A DNA stretch of 64,000 nt, taken from Cordia subcordata. Lineage: Eukaryota; Streptophyta; Magnoliopsida; Boraginales; Cordiaceae. The notes under the pieces are model-generated. The model was not told where the DNA came from. It saw nothing but the letters and a program-made list of their open reading frames with translations, and made no database searches. Positions 14,272-28,674 of the stretch are shown here, piece after piece. The translations under genes and the position numbers were made by a program. Where the stretch lies: positions 1-64,000 of the forward strand of contig JAPTOF010000025.1 of the NCBI GenBank assembly GCA_028554755.1, read 5' to 3'. How positions within the stretch are numbered: position 1 is the first letter of the stretch; every line of letters starts with the position of its first letter.

Positions 14272-17152
14272 CAATGGAGAGTGAGGGTTTTTGGCACTCC
14301 GATGTTTTCTCTCATTCAAAAACAAAAATCTCTCCAGCAAGCACTAAAGTCTTTCGACAAGAAATACTTTACTACCATTCCGAGTTCTCTCTTGAAGCTC
14401 CAAAATATCCTCCATGAAGTTCAGATTGAGACTCTCAATGGAAATATTAGGGCTGATTTGATCGAAAAGGAAAAGAATTTGCTGAAGAGTATTGATGAAT
14501 TGATAACATTTATAAATCTATGCTTTCTCAAAAGCACGGTAAATTGGATCAAAGAAGGGGATGCAAATTCTAAGTTCTTTCACAACACAATCAAAGGTGG
14601 AAGGCATAAAAGCTCCATTTGCATGGTCAAGAATGATGAAAATCAGATTCTCACAAATGAGCAAGAAGTCAAGGCTGAATTTGTTGAGTATTTTAAGAAG
14701 CTCCTTGGCACTCCTTCAAGCTCTCTTGCTACTACTGAATTGATCAAAAATATTGTCGGTAAGACAATTAAAGCTGAAGAAGCGAACTCTCTTCCGCTCC
14801 TATCACTCATGATGAGATTAAGAGTACACTTTTTTCACTCAATCCAAACAAAAGTCCAGGTCCGGATGGCTTTACTTCTCATTTCTACATGGCCTCTTGG
14901 GAAATTATTGGTGAGGATGTTTTGAAGGCGATTACCTCCTTCTTTCAATCATGCAATCTTCTTAAGGAGGTAAATACAACTATCATTACTCCTGTGCCTA
15001 AAATGCAAAATCCATACATGGTTAAAGACTATAGGCCGATTTCTTGCTGCAATACTATATACAAATGTATCTCCAAGATTCTTGCAAATAGAATAAAAAA
15101 TTGCTTGCCTCACATCATCTCTTGGAACCAATCAGCATTTCTCAAGAACAGACTCATAAAGGAAAACATCCTCATTGCTCATGAACTTATGAGAGGCTAT
15201 GCAAGAAATCACATCTCCTCTAGATGTGCTCTCAAAGTGGACATCATGAAAGCTTTTGATTCTCTCAATTGGAAATCCATTGAAGTCTCCCTTGTTGCTT
15301 TCGGCTTCCCTACAAAGTTTGTGAATTGGATTATGGCTTGCATCACCGCCACTAGTTTCTCTGTTGCTATTAATGGTGGACTGGAGGGCTTTTTTCAAGG
15401 AGCCAATGGAATTCGACAAGGTGATCCTTTATCACCCTATATCTTTGTCATTTGTATGGAGGTCCTCACGTGCATGCTAAACAAGCTTGAAAGCAGCCCG
15501 TATTTTGACTACCACCCAAAGTGCTCATCTTTGAAGCTAAATCACCTTTGCTTTGAGTATTATCTTTTCATTTTTTGCAAAGGAAATCTTCAATCCATTA
15601 CAAGCATCAAGGAAGTTTTGGACCTCTTCTCCACTTATTCAGTGCTCAACATCAATCAAGCCAAAAGTAATATTTTCTTTGGGGAGTTCCGATGACATAA
15701 AGCAAACAATCCTTCAACAATTGGAATTCAAAGCGGTATTCTTCCCATCCGCTACCTTGGTATTCCTCTTGTCGCAAGAAAACTAAGGAAAGCTGATTGC
15801 ATGCCTCTCCTTGAAAAGATCAATGCAAAGCTTGAAAATTGGGCAAACAAATGGCTCTCCTTTGCTGGAAGACTTGTTCTCATCAAATCCATTCTTATGC
15901 AAATTTGTTCCTTTCGGCAAGTGCTTTCTCCTCACAAAAGGAACAACGGCAGCAATTGAATCAAAATTCAGATCCTTCCTTGAGAGGTACCGCCAAAAAT
16001 TGCTCGGAAAGATGTTTGCTTACCATACCTTGAAGGGGGTCTTGGAATTCGAAGATTGAGTGAGATCAATATCACTTACTTACTCAAAATCTTTTGGAGA
16101 ATGTATGCCACCAAAGACACTCTTTGGAGCAAGTGGATCCGTGCAAATTATATCAAGAATAGCTCCATTTGGGCCGTACAAATTCCTCATGATGCAAGCT
16201 GGATCATAAAGTCTCTTTTGCAAATCCGTGGGGTGCAAGGAATTCCATCCAACATAAACTTGGCAATGGCACAAATACGTTTTTTATTACTGTACAATTG
16301 TCATCAAAAAGTTCCACTTATAGACAATAACAGCTCAAACATCACTTCACCTCCTTTGCTTGCCAAGGTTTGCGACATCTATATTAATGGTCAATGGACT
16401 TGGCCTTTAAATCTTCTCCGTGTCCAGATTCCACTTGTCAATCTTGATGAAAATGTCCATGATTCTTCTCTTTGGCTGCCTTCAAAGAACGGCAATTTTT
16501 CATTTAAGCTTACTTGGGATCATATTCGTAAGAAGGGTCATACAGTTAACTGGCACAATTCGGTTTGGCACAAAGGTCATAACCCTAGACATGGTTTCAT
16601 TTGCTGGCTTGTTTTTCATGATCGGCTTTCAGCTCTTCAAAAATTATTAAGTTGGGGGACTGATTGCAAACCCACTTTGTATCTTTTGTCGCATGGGTTG
16701 TGAAACAAGAGATCACCTTTTTTTCGAATGTAGCTTCACACGCAGAATTTGGAGACATGGTCTTGCAATCCCCCTTGTTCCAGAGAAGTTGATTTGTTGG
16801 GATGAAATTTGTGCCTATCTCACACCTTTTGCTCTTGAAAATAACTTGAAAGCTACTATCCTTAAGCATCTTCTTGGAGCATCCGCTTACCACATTTGGG
16901 TTGAAAGAAACCAGCGATTTTCAAGCAAGAAGCAAAAACGGAGGATCAAATCACAAGTACTATCTTCAATGAAGTTAGAACTCGTATTATCTTTGGTAGG
17001 AAATTTCCTTCAAATGCGCTGAATATTGCCTTGTGTAAATTGTGGAAATTAGATGAGATACTCGGTTAGGTTTCTCCATTCCTTTTTCTGATTCTTGTAC
17101 TTGAACGTTTCTTTTATGAAATCTTACTTACTCAGCCAAAAAAAAAAAAAAA
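14272..17152 (+). mobile_element. LINE array unit 6
   Basis: 2881 bp. The junction after the poly-A differs slightly (CAATGGAGAG for CATTGGAGTG), with further changes at 14301 and 14314. The RT motif reads F-E-Y-Y (15552-15563), so both catalytic Asp codons are lost. A patch at about 16286-16346, before zf-RVT, is strongly diverged from all other units. The open frame 16056-16703 bridges that patch. The poly-A is 15 nt. Confidence 0.93.
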
Positions 17153-20030
17153 CATTGGAGTGTGAGGGTTTTTGGCACTCCTATGTTTTCTCTCTTTCAA
17201 AAACAAAAATCTCTCCAGCAAGCACTAAAGTCTTTCGACAAGAAATACTTTACTACCATTCCGAGTTCTCTCTTGAAGCTCCAAAATATCCTCCATGAAG
17301 TTCAGATTGAGACTCTCAATGGAAATATTAGGGCTGATTTGATCGAAAAGGAAAAGAATTTGCTGAAGAGTATTGATGAATTGTATAACATTTATAAATC
17401 TATGCTTTCTCATAAAGAACGGTAAATTGGATCAAAGAAGGGGATGCAAATTCTAAGTTCTTTCACAACACAATCAAAGGTGGAAGGCATAAAAGCTCCA
17501 TTTGCATGGTCAAGAATGATGAAAATCAGATTCTCACAAATGAGCAAGAAGTCAAGGCTGAATTTGTTGAGTATTTTAAGAAGCTCCTTGGCACTCCTTC
17601 AAGCTCTCTTGCTACTACTGAATTGATCAAAAATATTGTCGGTAAGACAATTAAAGCTGAAGAAGCGAACTCTCTTCCGCTCCTATCACTCATGATGAGA
17701 TTAAGAGTACACTTTTTTCACTCAATCCAAACAAAAGTCCAGGTCCGGATGGCTTTACTTCTCATTTCTACATGGCCTCTTGGGAAATTATTGGTGAGGA
17801 TGTTTTGAAGGCGATTACCTCCTTCTTTCAATCATGCAATCTTCTTAAGGAGGTAAATACAACTATCATTACTCCTGTGCCTAAAATGCAAAATCCATAC
17901 ATGGTTAAAGACTATAGGCCGATTTCTTGCTGCAATACTATATACAAATGTATCTCCAAGATTCTTGCAAATAGAATAAAAAATTGCTTGCCTCACATCA
18001 TCTCTTGGAACCAATCAGCATTTCTCAAGAACAGACTCATAAAGGAAAACATCCTCATTGCTCATGAACTTATGAGAGGCTATGCAAGAAATCACATCTC
18101 CTCTAGATGTGCTCTCAAAGTGGACATCATGAAAGCTTTTGATTCTCTCAATTGGAAATCCATTGAAGTCTCCCTTGTTGCTTTCGGCTTCCCTACAAAG
18201 TTTGTGAATTGGATTATGGCTTGCATCACCGCCACTAGTTTCTCTGTTGCTATTAATGGTGGACTGGAGGGCTTTTTTCAAGGAGCCAATGGAATTCGAC
18301 AAGGTGATCCTTTATCACCCTATATCTTTGTCATTTGTATGGAGGTCCTCACGTGCATGCTAAACAAGCTTGAAAGCAGCCCGTATTTTGACTACCACCC
18401 AAAGTGCTCATCTTTGAAGCTAAATCACCTTTGCTTTGCGGATGATCTTTTCATTCTTTGCAAAGGAAATCTTCATTCGTTTTCTAGGATCAAGGAATTT
18501 TTTGAGCTCTTCTCCACTTATTCAGGTCTCAACATCAATCAAGCCATTAGTAATTTTTTCTTTGGGGGAGTTCCGATGACATAAAGCAAACAATCCTTCA
18601 ACAATTGGAATTCAAAGCGGTATTCTTCCCATCCGCTACCTTGGTATTCCTCTTGTCGCAAGAAAACTAAGGAAAGCTGATTGCATGCCTCTCCTTGAAA
18701 AGATCAATGCAAAGCTTGAAAATTGGGCAAACAAATGGCTCTCCTTTGCTGGAAGACTTGTTCTCATCAAATCCATTCTTATGCAAATTTGTTCCTTTCG
18801 GCAAGTGCTTTCTCCTCACAAAAGGAACAACGGCAGCAATTGAATCAAAATTCAGATCCTTCCTTGAGAGGTACCGCCAAAAATTGCTCGGAAAGATGTT
18901 TGCTTACCATACCTTGAAGGGGGTCTTGAATTCAAGATTGAGTGAGATCAATATCACTTACTTACTCAAAATCTTTTGGAGAATGTATGCCACCAAAGAC
19001 ACTCTTTGGAGCAAGTGGATCCATGCAAATTATATCAAGAATAGCTCCATTTGGGCCGCATAAATTCCTCATGATGCAAGCTGGATCATAAAGTCTCTTT
19101 TGCAAATCCGTGGTTGCAAGGAATTCCATCCAACATAAACTTGGCAATGGCACAAATACGCTTTTTTGGCTGGACAATTGGCATCAAGAAGGTCCTCTTC
19201 TCGACCATTGAGCTCAACCTTCCTTCACCTCCTTTGCTTGCCAAGGTTTGCGACATCTATATTAATGGTCAATGGACTTGGCCTTTAAATCTTCTCCGTG
19301 TCCAGATTCCACTTGTCAATCTTGATGAAAATGTCCATGATTCTTCTCTTTGGCTGCCTTCAAAGAACGGCAATTTTTCATTTAAGCTTACTTGGGATCA
19401 TATTCGTAAGAAGGGTCATACAGTTAACTGGCACAATTCGGTTTGGCACAAAGGTCATAACCCTAGACATGGTTTCATTTGCTGGCTTGTTTTTCATGAT
19501 CGGCTTTCAGCTCTTCAAAAATTATTAAGTTGGGTGACTGATTGCAAACCCACTTTGTATCTTTTGTCGCATGGGTTGTGAAACAAGAGATCACCTTTTT
19601 TTCGAATGTAGCTTCACACGCAGAATTTGGAGACATGGTCTTGCAATCCCCCTTGTTCCAGAGAAGTTGATTTGTTGGGATGAAATTTGTGCCTATCTCA
19701 CACCTTTTGCTCTTGAAAATAACTTGAAAGCTACTATCCTTAAGCATCTTCTTGGAGCATCCGCTTACCACATTTGGGTTGAAAGAAACCAGCGATTTTC
19801 AAGCAAGAAGCAAAAACGGAGGATCAAATCACAAGTACTATCTTCAATGAAGTTAGAACTCGTATTATCTTTGGTAGGAAATTTCCTTCAAATGCGCTGA
19901 ATATTGCCTTGTGTAAATTGTGGAAATTAGATGAGATACTCGGTTAGGTTTCTCCATTCCTTTTTCTGATTCTTGTACTTGAACGTTTCTTTTATGAAAT
20001 CTTACTTACTCAGCCAAAAAAAAAAAAAAA
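17153..20030 (+). mobile_element. LINE array unit 7
   Basis: 2878 bp. The linker hotspot differs (17383-17423) and ends in a stop at about 17423. F-A-D-D is intact (18435-18446), but the following 100 bp (18456-18560) are the most altered stretch of this unit. The RT frame 17772-18584 spans both. A private G-to-T near 19535 changes a Gly before the zf-RVT cysteines to Val. The poly-A is 15 nt (20016-20030). Confidence 0.93.
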
Positions 20031-22909
20031 CATTGGAGTGTGAGGGTTTTTGGCACTCCTATGTTTTCTCTCTTTCAAAAACAAAAATCTCTCCAGCAAG
20101 CACTAAAGTCTTTCGACAAGAAATACTTTACTACCATTCCGAGTTCTCTCTTGAAGCTCCAAAATATCCTCCATGAAGTTCAGATTGAGACTCTCAATGG
20201 AAATATTAGGGCTGATTTGATCGAAAAGGAAAAGAATTTGCTGAAGAGTATTGATGAAATGAATAACAAAAATAAATCTATGCTTTCTCAAAAGCACGGT
20301 AAATTGGATCAAAGAAGGGGATGCAAATTCTAAGTTCTTTCACAACACAATCAAAGGTGGAAGGCATAAAAGCTCCATTTGCATGGTCAAGAATGATGAA
20401 AATCAGATTCTCACAAATGAGCAAGAAGTCAAGGCTGAATTTGTTGAGTATTTTAAGAAGCTCCTTGGCACTCCTTCAAGCTCTCTTGCTACTACTGAAT
20501 TGATCAAAAATATTGTCGGTAAGACAATTAAAGCTGAAGAAGCGAACTCTCTTCCGCTCCTATCACTCATGATGAGATTAAGAGTACACTTTTTTCACTC
20601 AATCCAAACAAAAGTCCAGGTCCGGATGGCTTTACTTCTCATTTCTACATGGCCTCTTGGGAAATTATTGGTGAGGATGTTTTGAAGGCGATTACCTCCT
20701 TCTTTCAATCATGCAATCTTCTTAAGGAGGTAAATACAACTATCATTACTCCTGTGCCTAAAATGCAAAATCCATACATGGTTAAAGACTATAGGCCGAT
20801 TTCTTGCTGCAATACTATATACAAATGTATCTCCAAGATTCTTGCAAATAGAATAAAAAATTGCTTGCCTCACATCATCTCTTGGAACCAATCAGCATTT
20901 CTCAAGAACAGACTCATAAAGGAAAACATCCTCATTGCTCATGAACTTATGAGAGGCTATGCAAGAAATCACATCTCCTCTAGATGTGCTCTCAAAGTGG
21001 ACATCATGAAAGCTTTTGATTCTCTCAATTGGAAATCCATTGAAGTCTCCCTTGTTGCTTTCGGCTTCCACACAAAGTTTGTGAATTGGATTATGGCTTG
21101 CATCACCGCCACTAGTTTCTCTGTTGCTATTAATGGTGGACTGGAGGGCTTTTTTCAAGGAGCCAATGGAATTCGACAAGGTGATCCTTTATCACCCTAT
21201 ATCTTTGTCATTTGTATGGAGGTCCTCACGTGCATGCTAAACAAGCTTGAAAGCAGCCCGTATTTTGACTACCACCCAAAGTGCTCATCTTTGAAGCTAA
21301 ATCACCTTTGCTTTGCGGATTATCTTTTCATTTTTTGAAAAGGAAATCTTCAATCCATTACAAGCATCAATGAAGTTTTGGACCTCTTCTCCACTTATTC
21401 ATGGCTCAACATCAATCAAGCCATAAGTAATATTTTCTTTGGGTGAGTTCCGGATGACATATAGCAAACAATCCTTCAACAATTGGAATTCAAAGCGGGT
21501 ATTCTTCCCATCCGCTACCTTGGTATTCCTCTTGTCGCAAGAAAACTAAGGAAAGCTGATTGCATGCCTCTCCTTGAAAAGATCAATGCAAAGCTTGAAA
21601 ATTGGGCAAACAAATGGCTCTCCTTTGCTGGAAGACTTGTTCTCATCAAATCCATTCTTATGCAAATTTGTTCCTTTCGGCAAGTGCTTTCCTCCTCACA
21701 AAAGGAACAACGGCAGCAATTGAATCAAAATTCAGATCCTTCCTTGAGAGGTACCGCCAAAAATTGCTCGGAAAGATGTTTGCTTACCATACCTTGAAGG
21801 GGGTCTTGAATTCAAGATTGAGTGAGATCAATATCACTTACTTGCTCAAAATCTTTTGGAGAATGTATGCCACCAAAGACACTCTTTGGAGCAAGTGGAT
21901 CCATGCAAATTATATCAAGAATAGCTCCATTTGGGCCGTACAAATTCCTCATGATGCAAGCTGGATCATAAAGTCTCTTTTGCAAATCCGTGGGGTTGCA
22001 AGGAATTCCATCCAACATAAACTTGGCAATGGCACAAATACGTTTTTTTTGGCTGGACAATTGGCATCAAGAAGGTCCTCTTCTCGACCATTGAGCTCAA
22101 CCTTCCTTCACCTCCTTTGCTTGCCAAGGTTTGCGACATCTATATTAATGGTCAATGGACTTGGCCTTTAAATCTTCTCCGTGTCCAGATTCCACTTGTC
22201 AATCTTGATGAAAATGTCCATGATTCTTCTCTTTGGCTGCCTTCAAAGAACGGCAATTTTTCATTTAAGCTTACTTGGGATCATATTCGTAAGAAGGGTC
22301 ATACAGTTAACTGGCACAATTCGGTTTGGCACAAAGGTCATAACCCTAGACATGGTTTCATTTGCTGGCTTGTTTTTCATGATCGGCTTTCAGCTCTTCA
22401 AAAATTATTAAGTTGGGGGACTGATTGCAAACCCACTTTGTATCTTTTGTCGCATGGGTTGTGAAACAAGAGATCACCTTTTTTTCGAATGTAGCTTCAC
22501 ACGCAGAATTTGGAGACATGGTCTTGCAATCCCCCTTGTTCCAGAGAAGTTGATTTGTTGGGATGAAATTTGTGCCTATCTCACACCTTTTGCTCTTGAA
22601 AATAACTTGAAAGCTACTATCCTTAAGCATCTTCTTGGAGCATCCGCTTACCACATTTGGGTTGAAAGAAACCAGCGATTTTCAAGCAAGAAGGCAAAAC
22701 GGAGGATCAAATCACAAGTACTATCTTCAATGAAGTTAGAACTCGTATTATCTTTGGTAGGAAATTTCCTTCAAATGCGCTGAATATTGCCTTGTGTAAA
22801 TTGTGGAAATTAGATGAGATACTCGGTTAGGTTTCTCCATTCCTTTTTCTGATTCTTGTACTTGAACGTTTCTTTTATGAAATCTTACTTACTCAGCCAA
22901 AAAAAAAAA
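20031..22909 (+). mobile_element. LINE array unit 8
   Basis: 2879 bp. The linker hotspot carries several A-rich changes (20258-20273). The RT motif reads F-A-D-Y (21312-21323), and a TGA follows at 21336-21338, ending the RT frame that begins at 20649. More private changes follow at 21370-21465. It is the last unit with the short form of the codons encoding R-I-F-K-Q near the 3' end, and the first of five consecutive complete units (8-12) with an 11-nt poly-A. Confidence 0.93.
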
Positions 22910-25794
22910 CATTGGAGTGTGAGGGTTTTTGGCACTCCTATGTTTTCTCTCTTTCAAAAACAAAAATCTCTCCAGCAAGCACTAAAGTCTTTCGACAAGA
23001 AATACTTTACTACCATTCCGAGTTCTCTCTTGAAGCTCCAAAATATCCTCCATGAAGTTCAGATTGAGACTCTCAATGGAAATATTAGGGCTGATTTGAT
23101 CGAAAAGGAAAAGAATTTGCTGAAGAGTATTGATGAATTGGATAACATTTATAAATCTATGCTTTCTCAAAAAGCACGGTAAATTGGATCAAAGAAGGGG
23201 ATGCAAATTCTAAGTTCTTTCACAACACAATCAAAGGTGGAAGGCATAAAAGCTCCATTTGCATGGTCAAGAATGATGAAAATCAGATTCTCACAAATGA
23301 GCAAGAAGTCAAGGCTGAATTTGTTGAGTATTTTAAGAAGCTCCTTGGCACTCCTTCAAGCTCTCTTGCTACTACTGAATTGATCAAAAATATTGTCGGT
23401 AAGACAATTAAAGCTGAAGAAGCGAACTCTCTTCCGCTCCTATCACTCATGATGAGATTAAGAGTACACTTTTTTCACTCAATCCAAACAAAAGTCCAGG
23501 TCCGGATGGCTTTACTTCTCATTTCTACATGGCCTCTTGGGAAATTATTGGTGAGGATGTTTTGAAGGCGATTACCTCCTTCTTTCAATCATGCAATCTT
23601 CTTAAGGAGGTAAATACAACTATCATTACTCCTGTGCCTAAAATGCAAAATCCATACATGGTTAAAGACTATAGGCCGATTTCTTGCTGCAATACTATAT
23701 ACAAATGTATCTCCAAGATTCTTGCAAATAGAATAAAAAATTGCTTGCCTCACATCATCTCTTGGAACCAATCAGCATTTCTCAAGAACAGACTCATAAA
23801 GGAAAACATCCTCATTGCTCATGAACTTATGAGAGGCTATGCAAGAAATCACATCTCCTCTAGATGTGCTCTCAAAGTGGACATCATGAAAGCTTTTGAT
23901 TCTCTCAATTGGAAATCCATTGAAGTCTCCCTTGTTGCTTTCGGCTTCCCTACAAAGTTTGTGAATTGGATTATGGCTTGCATCACCGCCACTAGTTTCT
24001 CTGTTGCTATTAATGGTGGACTGGAGGGCTTTTTTCAAGGAGCCAATGGAATTCGACAAGGTGATCCTTTATCACCCTATATCTTTGTCATTTGTATGGA
24101 GGTCCTCACGTGCATGCTAAACAAGCTTGAAAGCAGCCCGTATTTTGACTACCACCCAAAGTGCTCATCTTTGAAGCTAAATCACCTTTGCTTTGCGGAT
24201 GATCTTTTCATTTTTTGCAAAGGAAATCTTCAATCCATTACAAGCATCAAGGAAGTTTTGGACCTCTTCTCCACTTATTCAGGGCTCAACGTCAATCAAG
24301 CCAAAAGTAATATTTTCTTTGGGGGAGTTCCGGATGACATAAAGCAAACAATCCTTCAACAATTGGAATTCAAAGCGGGTATTCTTCCCATCCGCTACCT
24401 TGGTATTCCTCTTGTCGCAAGAAAACTAAGGAAAGCTGATTGCATGCCTCTCCTTGAAAAGATCAATGCAAAGCTTGAAAATTGGGCAAACAAATGGCTC
24501 TCCTTTGCTGGAAGACTTGTTCTCATCAAATCCATTCTTATGCAAATTTGTTCCTTTCGTGCAAGAGCTTTCCTCCTCACAAAAGGAACAACGGAAGCAA
24601 TTGAATCAAAATTCAGATCCTTCCTTGAGAGGTACCGCCAAAAATTGCTCGGAAAGATGTTTGCTTACCATACCTTGAAGGGGGTCTTGGAATTCAAGAT
24701 TGAGTGATATCAATATTACTTATTTAATTAAAATATTTTGGAGAAAGTATGACACAAAAGACACTCTTTGGATCAAGTGGATCCATGCAAATTATATCAA
24801 GAATAGCTCCATTTGGGAAGTACAAATAACTCATGATGCAAGCTGTATCATAAAGTCTCTTTTGCAAATAAGTGGGGTTGCAAGGAATTCCATCCAACAT
24901 AAACTTGGAAATGGCTCAAATACGTTTTTTTTGTCTGGACTATTGGCATCAAGAAGGTACTCTTCTCGACCATTGTTTATCAACCTTCAATTCACCTCCT
25001 TTGCTTGCCAAGGTTTGCGACATCTATATTAATGGTCAATGGACTTGGCCTTTAAATCTTCTCCGTGTCCAGATTCCACTTGTCAATCTTGATGAAAATG
25101 TCCATGATTCTTCTCTTTGGCTGCCTTCAAAGAACGGCAATTTTTCATTTAAGCTTACTTGGGATCATATTCGTAAGAAGGGTCATACAGTTAACTGGCA
25201 CAATTCGGTTTGGCACAAAGGTCATAACCCTAGACATGGTTTCATTTGCTGGCTTGTTTTTCATGATCGGCTTTCAGCTCTTCAAAAATTATTAAGTTGG
25301 GGGACTGATTGCAAACCCACTTTGTATCTTTTGTCGCATGGGTTGTGAAACAAGAGATCACCTTTTTTTCGAATGTAGCTTCACACGCAGAATTTGGAGA
25401 CATGGTCTTGCAATCCCCCTTGTTCCAGAGAAGTTGATTTGTTGGGATGAAATTTGTGCCTATCTCACACCTTTTGCTCTTGAAAATAACTTGAAAGCTA
25501 CTATCCTTAAGCATCTTCTTGGAGCATCCGATTACCACATTTGGGTTGAAAGAAACCAGCGTATTTTCAAGCAAGAAGCAAAAACGGAGGATCAAATCAC
25601 AAGTACTATCTTCAATGAAGTTAGAACTCGTATTATCTTTGGTAGGAAATTTCCTTCAAATGCGCTGAATATTGCCTTGTGTAAATTGTGGAAATTAGAT
25701 GAGATACTCGGTTAGGTTTCTCCATTCCTTTTTCTGATTCTTGTACTTGAACGTTTCTTTTATGAAATCTTACTTACTCAGCCAAAAAAAAAAA
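22910..25794 (+). mobile_element. LINE array unit 9
   Basis: 2885 bp. A 392-codon frame (23529-24707) runs uninterrupted from the RT fingers through F-A-D-D (near 24192-24203) and the thumb. The frame ends in a patch at 24707-24990 that is unusually AT-rich and heavily substituted compared with other units. The 3' part carries the restored R-I-F-K-Q-E codons seen from here rightwards. The poly-A is 11 nt (25784-25794). Confidence 0.93.
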
Positions 25795-28674
25795 CATTGG
25801 AGTGTGAGGGTTTTTGGCACTCCTATGTTTTCTCTCTTTCAAAAACAAAAATCTCTCCAGCAAGCACTAAAGTCTTTCGACAAGAAATACTTTACTACCA
25901 TTCCGAGTTCTCTCTTGAAGCTCCAAAATATCCTCCATGAAGTTCAGATTGAGACTCTCAATGGAAATATTAGGGCTGATTTGATCGAAAAGGAAAAGAA
26001 TTTGCTGAAGAGTATTGATGAATTGGATAACATTTATAAATCTATGCTTTCTCAAAAAGCACGGTAAATTGGATCAAAGAAGGGGATGCAAATTCTAAGT
26101 TCTTTCACAACACAATCAAAGGTGGAAGGCATAAAAGCTCCATTTGCATGGTCAAGAATGATGAAAATCAGATTCTCACAAATGAGCAAGAAGTCAAGGC
26201 TGAATTTGTTGAGTATTTTAAGAAGCTCCTTGGCACTCCTTCAAGCTCTCTTGCTACTACTGAATTGATCAAAAATATTGTCGGTAAGACAATTAAAGCT
26301 GAAGAAGCGAACTCTCTTCCGCTCCTATCACTCATGATGAGATTAAGAGTACACTTTTTTCACTCAATCCAAACAAAAGTCCAGGTCCGGATGGCTTTAC
26401 TTCTCATTTCTACATGGCCTCTTGGGAAATTATTGGTGAGGATGTTTTGAAGGCGATTACCTCCTTCTTTCAATCATGCAATCTTCTTAAGGAGGTAAAT
26501 ACAACTATCATTACTCCTGTGCCTAAAATGCAAAATCCATACATGGTTAAAGACTATAGGCCGATTTCTTGCTGCAATACTATATACAAATGTATCTCCA
26601 AGATTCTTGCAAATAGAATAAAAAATTGCTTGCCTCACATCATCTCTTGGAACCAATCAGCATTTCTCAAGAACAGACTCATAAAGGAAAACATCCTCAT
26701 TGCTCATGAACTTATGAGAGGCTATGCAAGAAATCACATCTCCTCTAGATGTGCTCTCAAAGTGGACATCATGAAAGCTTTTGATTCTCTCAATTGGAAA
26801 TCCATTGAAGTCTCCCTTGTTGCTTTCGGCTTCCCACAAAGTTTGTGAATTGGATTATGGCTTGCATCACCGCCACTAGTTTCTCTGTTGCTATTAATGG
26901 TGGACTGGAGGGCTTTTTTCAAGGAGCCAATGGAATTCGACAAGGTGATCCTTTATCACCCTATATCTTTGTCATTTGTATGGAGGTCCTCACGTGCATG
27001 CTAAACAAGCTTGAAAGCAGCCCGTATTTTGACTACCACCCAAAGTGCTCATCTTTGAAGCTAAATCACCTTTGCTTTATGGATGATCTTTTCATTTTTT
27101 GCAAAGGAAATCTTCAATCCATTACAAGCATCAAGGAAGTTTTGGACCTCTTCTCCACTTATTCAGTGCTCAACATCAATCAAGCCAAAAGTAATATTTT
27201 CTTTGGGGGAGTTCCGGATGACATAAAGCAAACAATCCTTCAACAATTGGAATTCAAAGCGGGTATTCTTCCCATCCGCTACCTTGGTATTCCTCTTGTC
27301 GCAAGAAAACTAAGGAAAGCTGATTGCATGCCTCTCCTTGAAAAGATCAATGCAAAGCTTGAAAATTGGGCAAACAAATGGCTCTCCTTTGCTGGAAGAC
27401 TTGTTCTCATCAAATCCATTCTTATGCAAATTTGTTCCTTTCGGCAAGTGCTTTCCTCCTCACAAAAGGAACAACGGCAGCAATTGAATCAAAATTCAGA
27501 TCCTTCCTTGAGAGGTACCGCCAAAAATTGCTCGGAAAGATGTTTGCTTACCATACCTTGAAGGGGGTCTTGAATTCAAGATTGAGTGAGATAAATATCA
27601 CTTACTTACTCAAAATCTTTTGGATATTTTATGCCACAAAATACACTCTTTGGAGCAAGTGGATCAATGCAAATTATATCAAGAATAGCTCCATTTGGGC
27701 CGTACAAATTCCTCATGATGCAAGCTGGATCATAAAGTCTCTTTTGCAAATCCGTGGGGTTGCAAGGAATTCCATCCAACATAAACTAGGCAATGGCACA
27801 AATACGGTTTTTGTGGCTGGACAATTGGCATCAAGAAGGTCCTCTTCTCGACCATTGAGCTCAACCTTCCTTCACCTCCTTTGCTTGCCAAGGTTTGCGA
27901 CATCTATATTAATGGTCAATGGACTTGGCCTTTAAATCTTCTCCGTGTCCAGATTCCACTTGTCAATCTTGATGAAAATGTCCATGATTCTTCTCTTTGG
28001 CTGCCTTCAAAGAACGGCAATTTTTCATTTAAGCTTACTTGGGATCATATTCGTAAGAAGGGTCATACAGTTAACTGGCACAATTCGGTTTGGCACAAAG
28101 GTCATAACCCTAGACATGGTTTCATTTGCTGGCTTGTTTTTCATGATCGGCTTTCAGCTCTTCAAAAATTATTAAGTTGGGGTACTGATTGCAAACCCAC
28201 TTTGTATCTTTTGTCGCATGGGTTGTGAAACAAGAGATCACCTTTTTTTCGAATGTAGCTTCACACGCAGAATTTGGAGACATGGTCTTGCAATCCCCCT
28301 TGTTCCAGAGAAGTTGATTTGTTGGGATGAAATTTGTGCCTATCTCACACCTTTTGCTCTTGAAAATAACTTGAAAGCTACTATCCTTAAGCATCTTCTT
28401 GGAGCATCCGTTTACCACATTTGGGTTGAAAGAAACCAGCGTATTTTCAATCAAGAAGCAAAAACGGAGGATCAAATCACAAGTACTATCTTCAATGAAG
28501 TTAGAACTCGTATTATCTTTGGTAGGAAATTTCCTTCAAATGCGCTGAATATTGCCTTGTGTAAATTGTGGAAATTAGATGAGATACTCGGTTAGGTTTC
28601 TCCATTCCTTTTTCTGATTCTTGTACTTGAACGTTTCTTTTATGAAATCTTACTTACTCAGCCAAAAAAAAAAA
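25795..28674 (+). mobile_element. LINE array unit 10
   Basis: 2880 bp. One base is missing near 26835, separating the frame 26414-26848 from the RT core frame 26845-27561. The RT motif reads F-M-D-D, the same change as in unit 4. A local patch at about 27590-27680 has several private substitutions. Near the 3' end a Lys codon of the K-Q-E motif is changed to Asn (about 28450). The poly-A is 11 nt. Confidence 0.93.
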
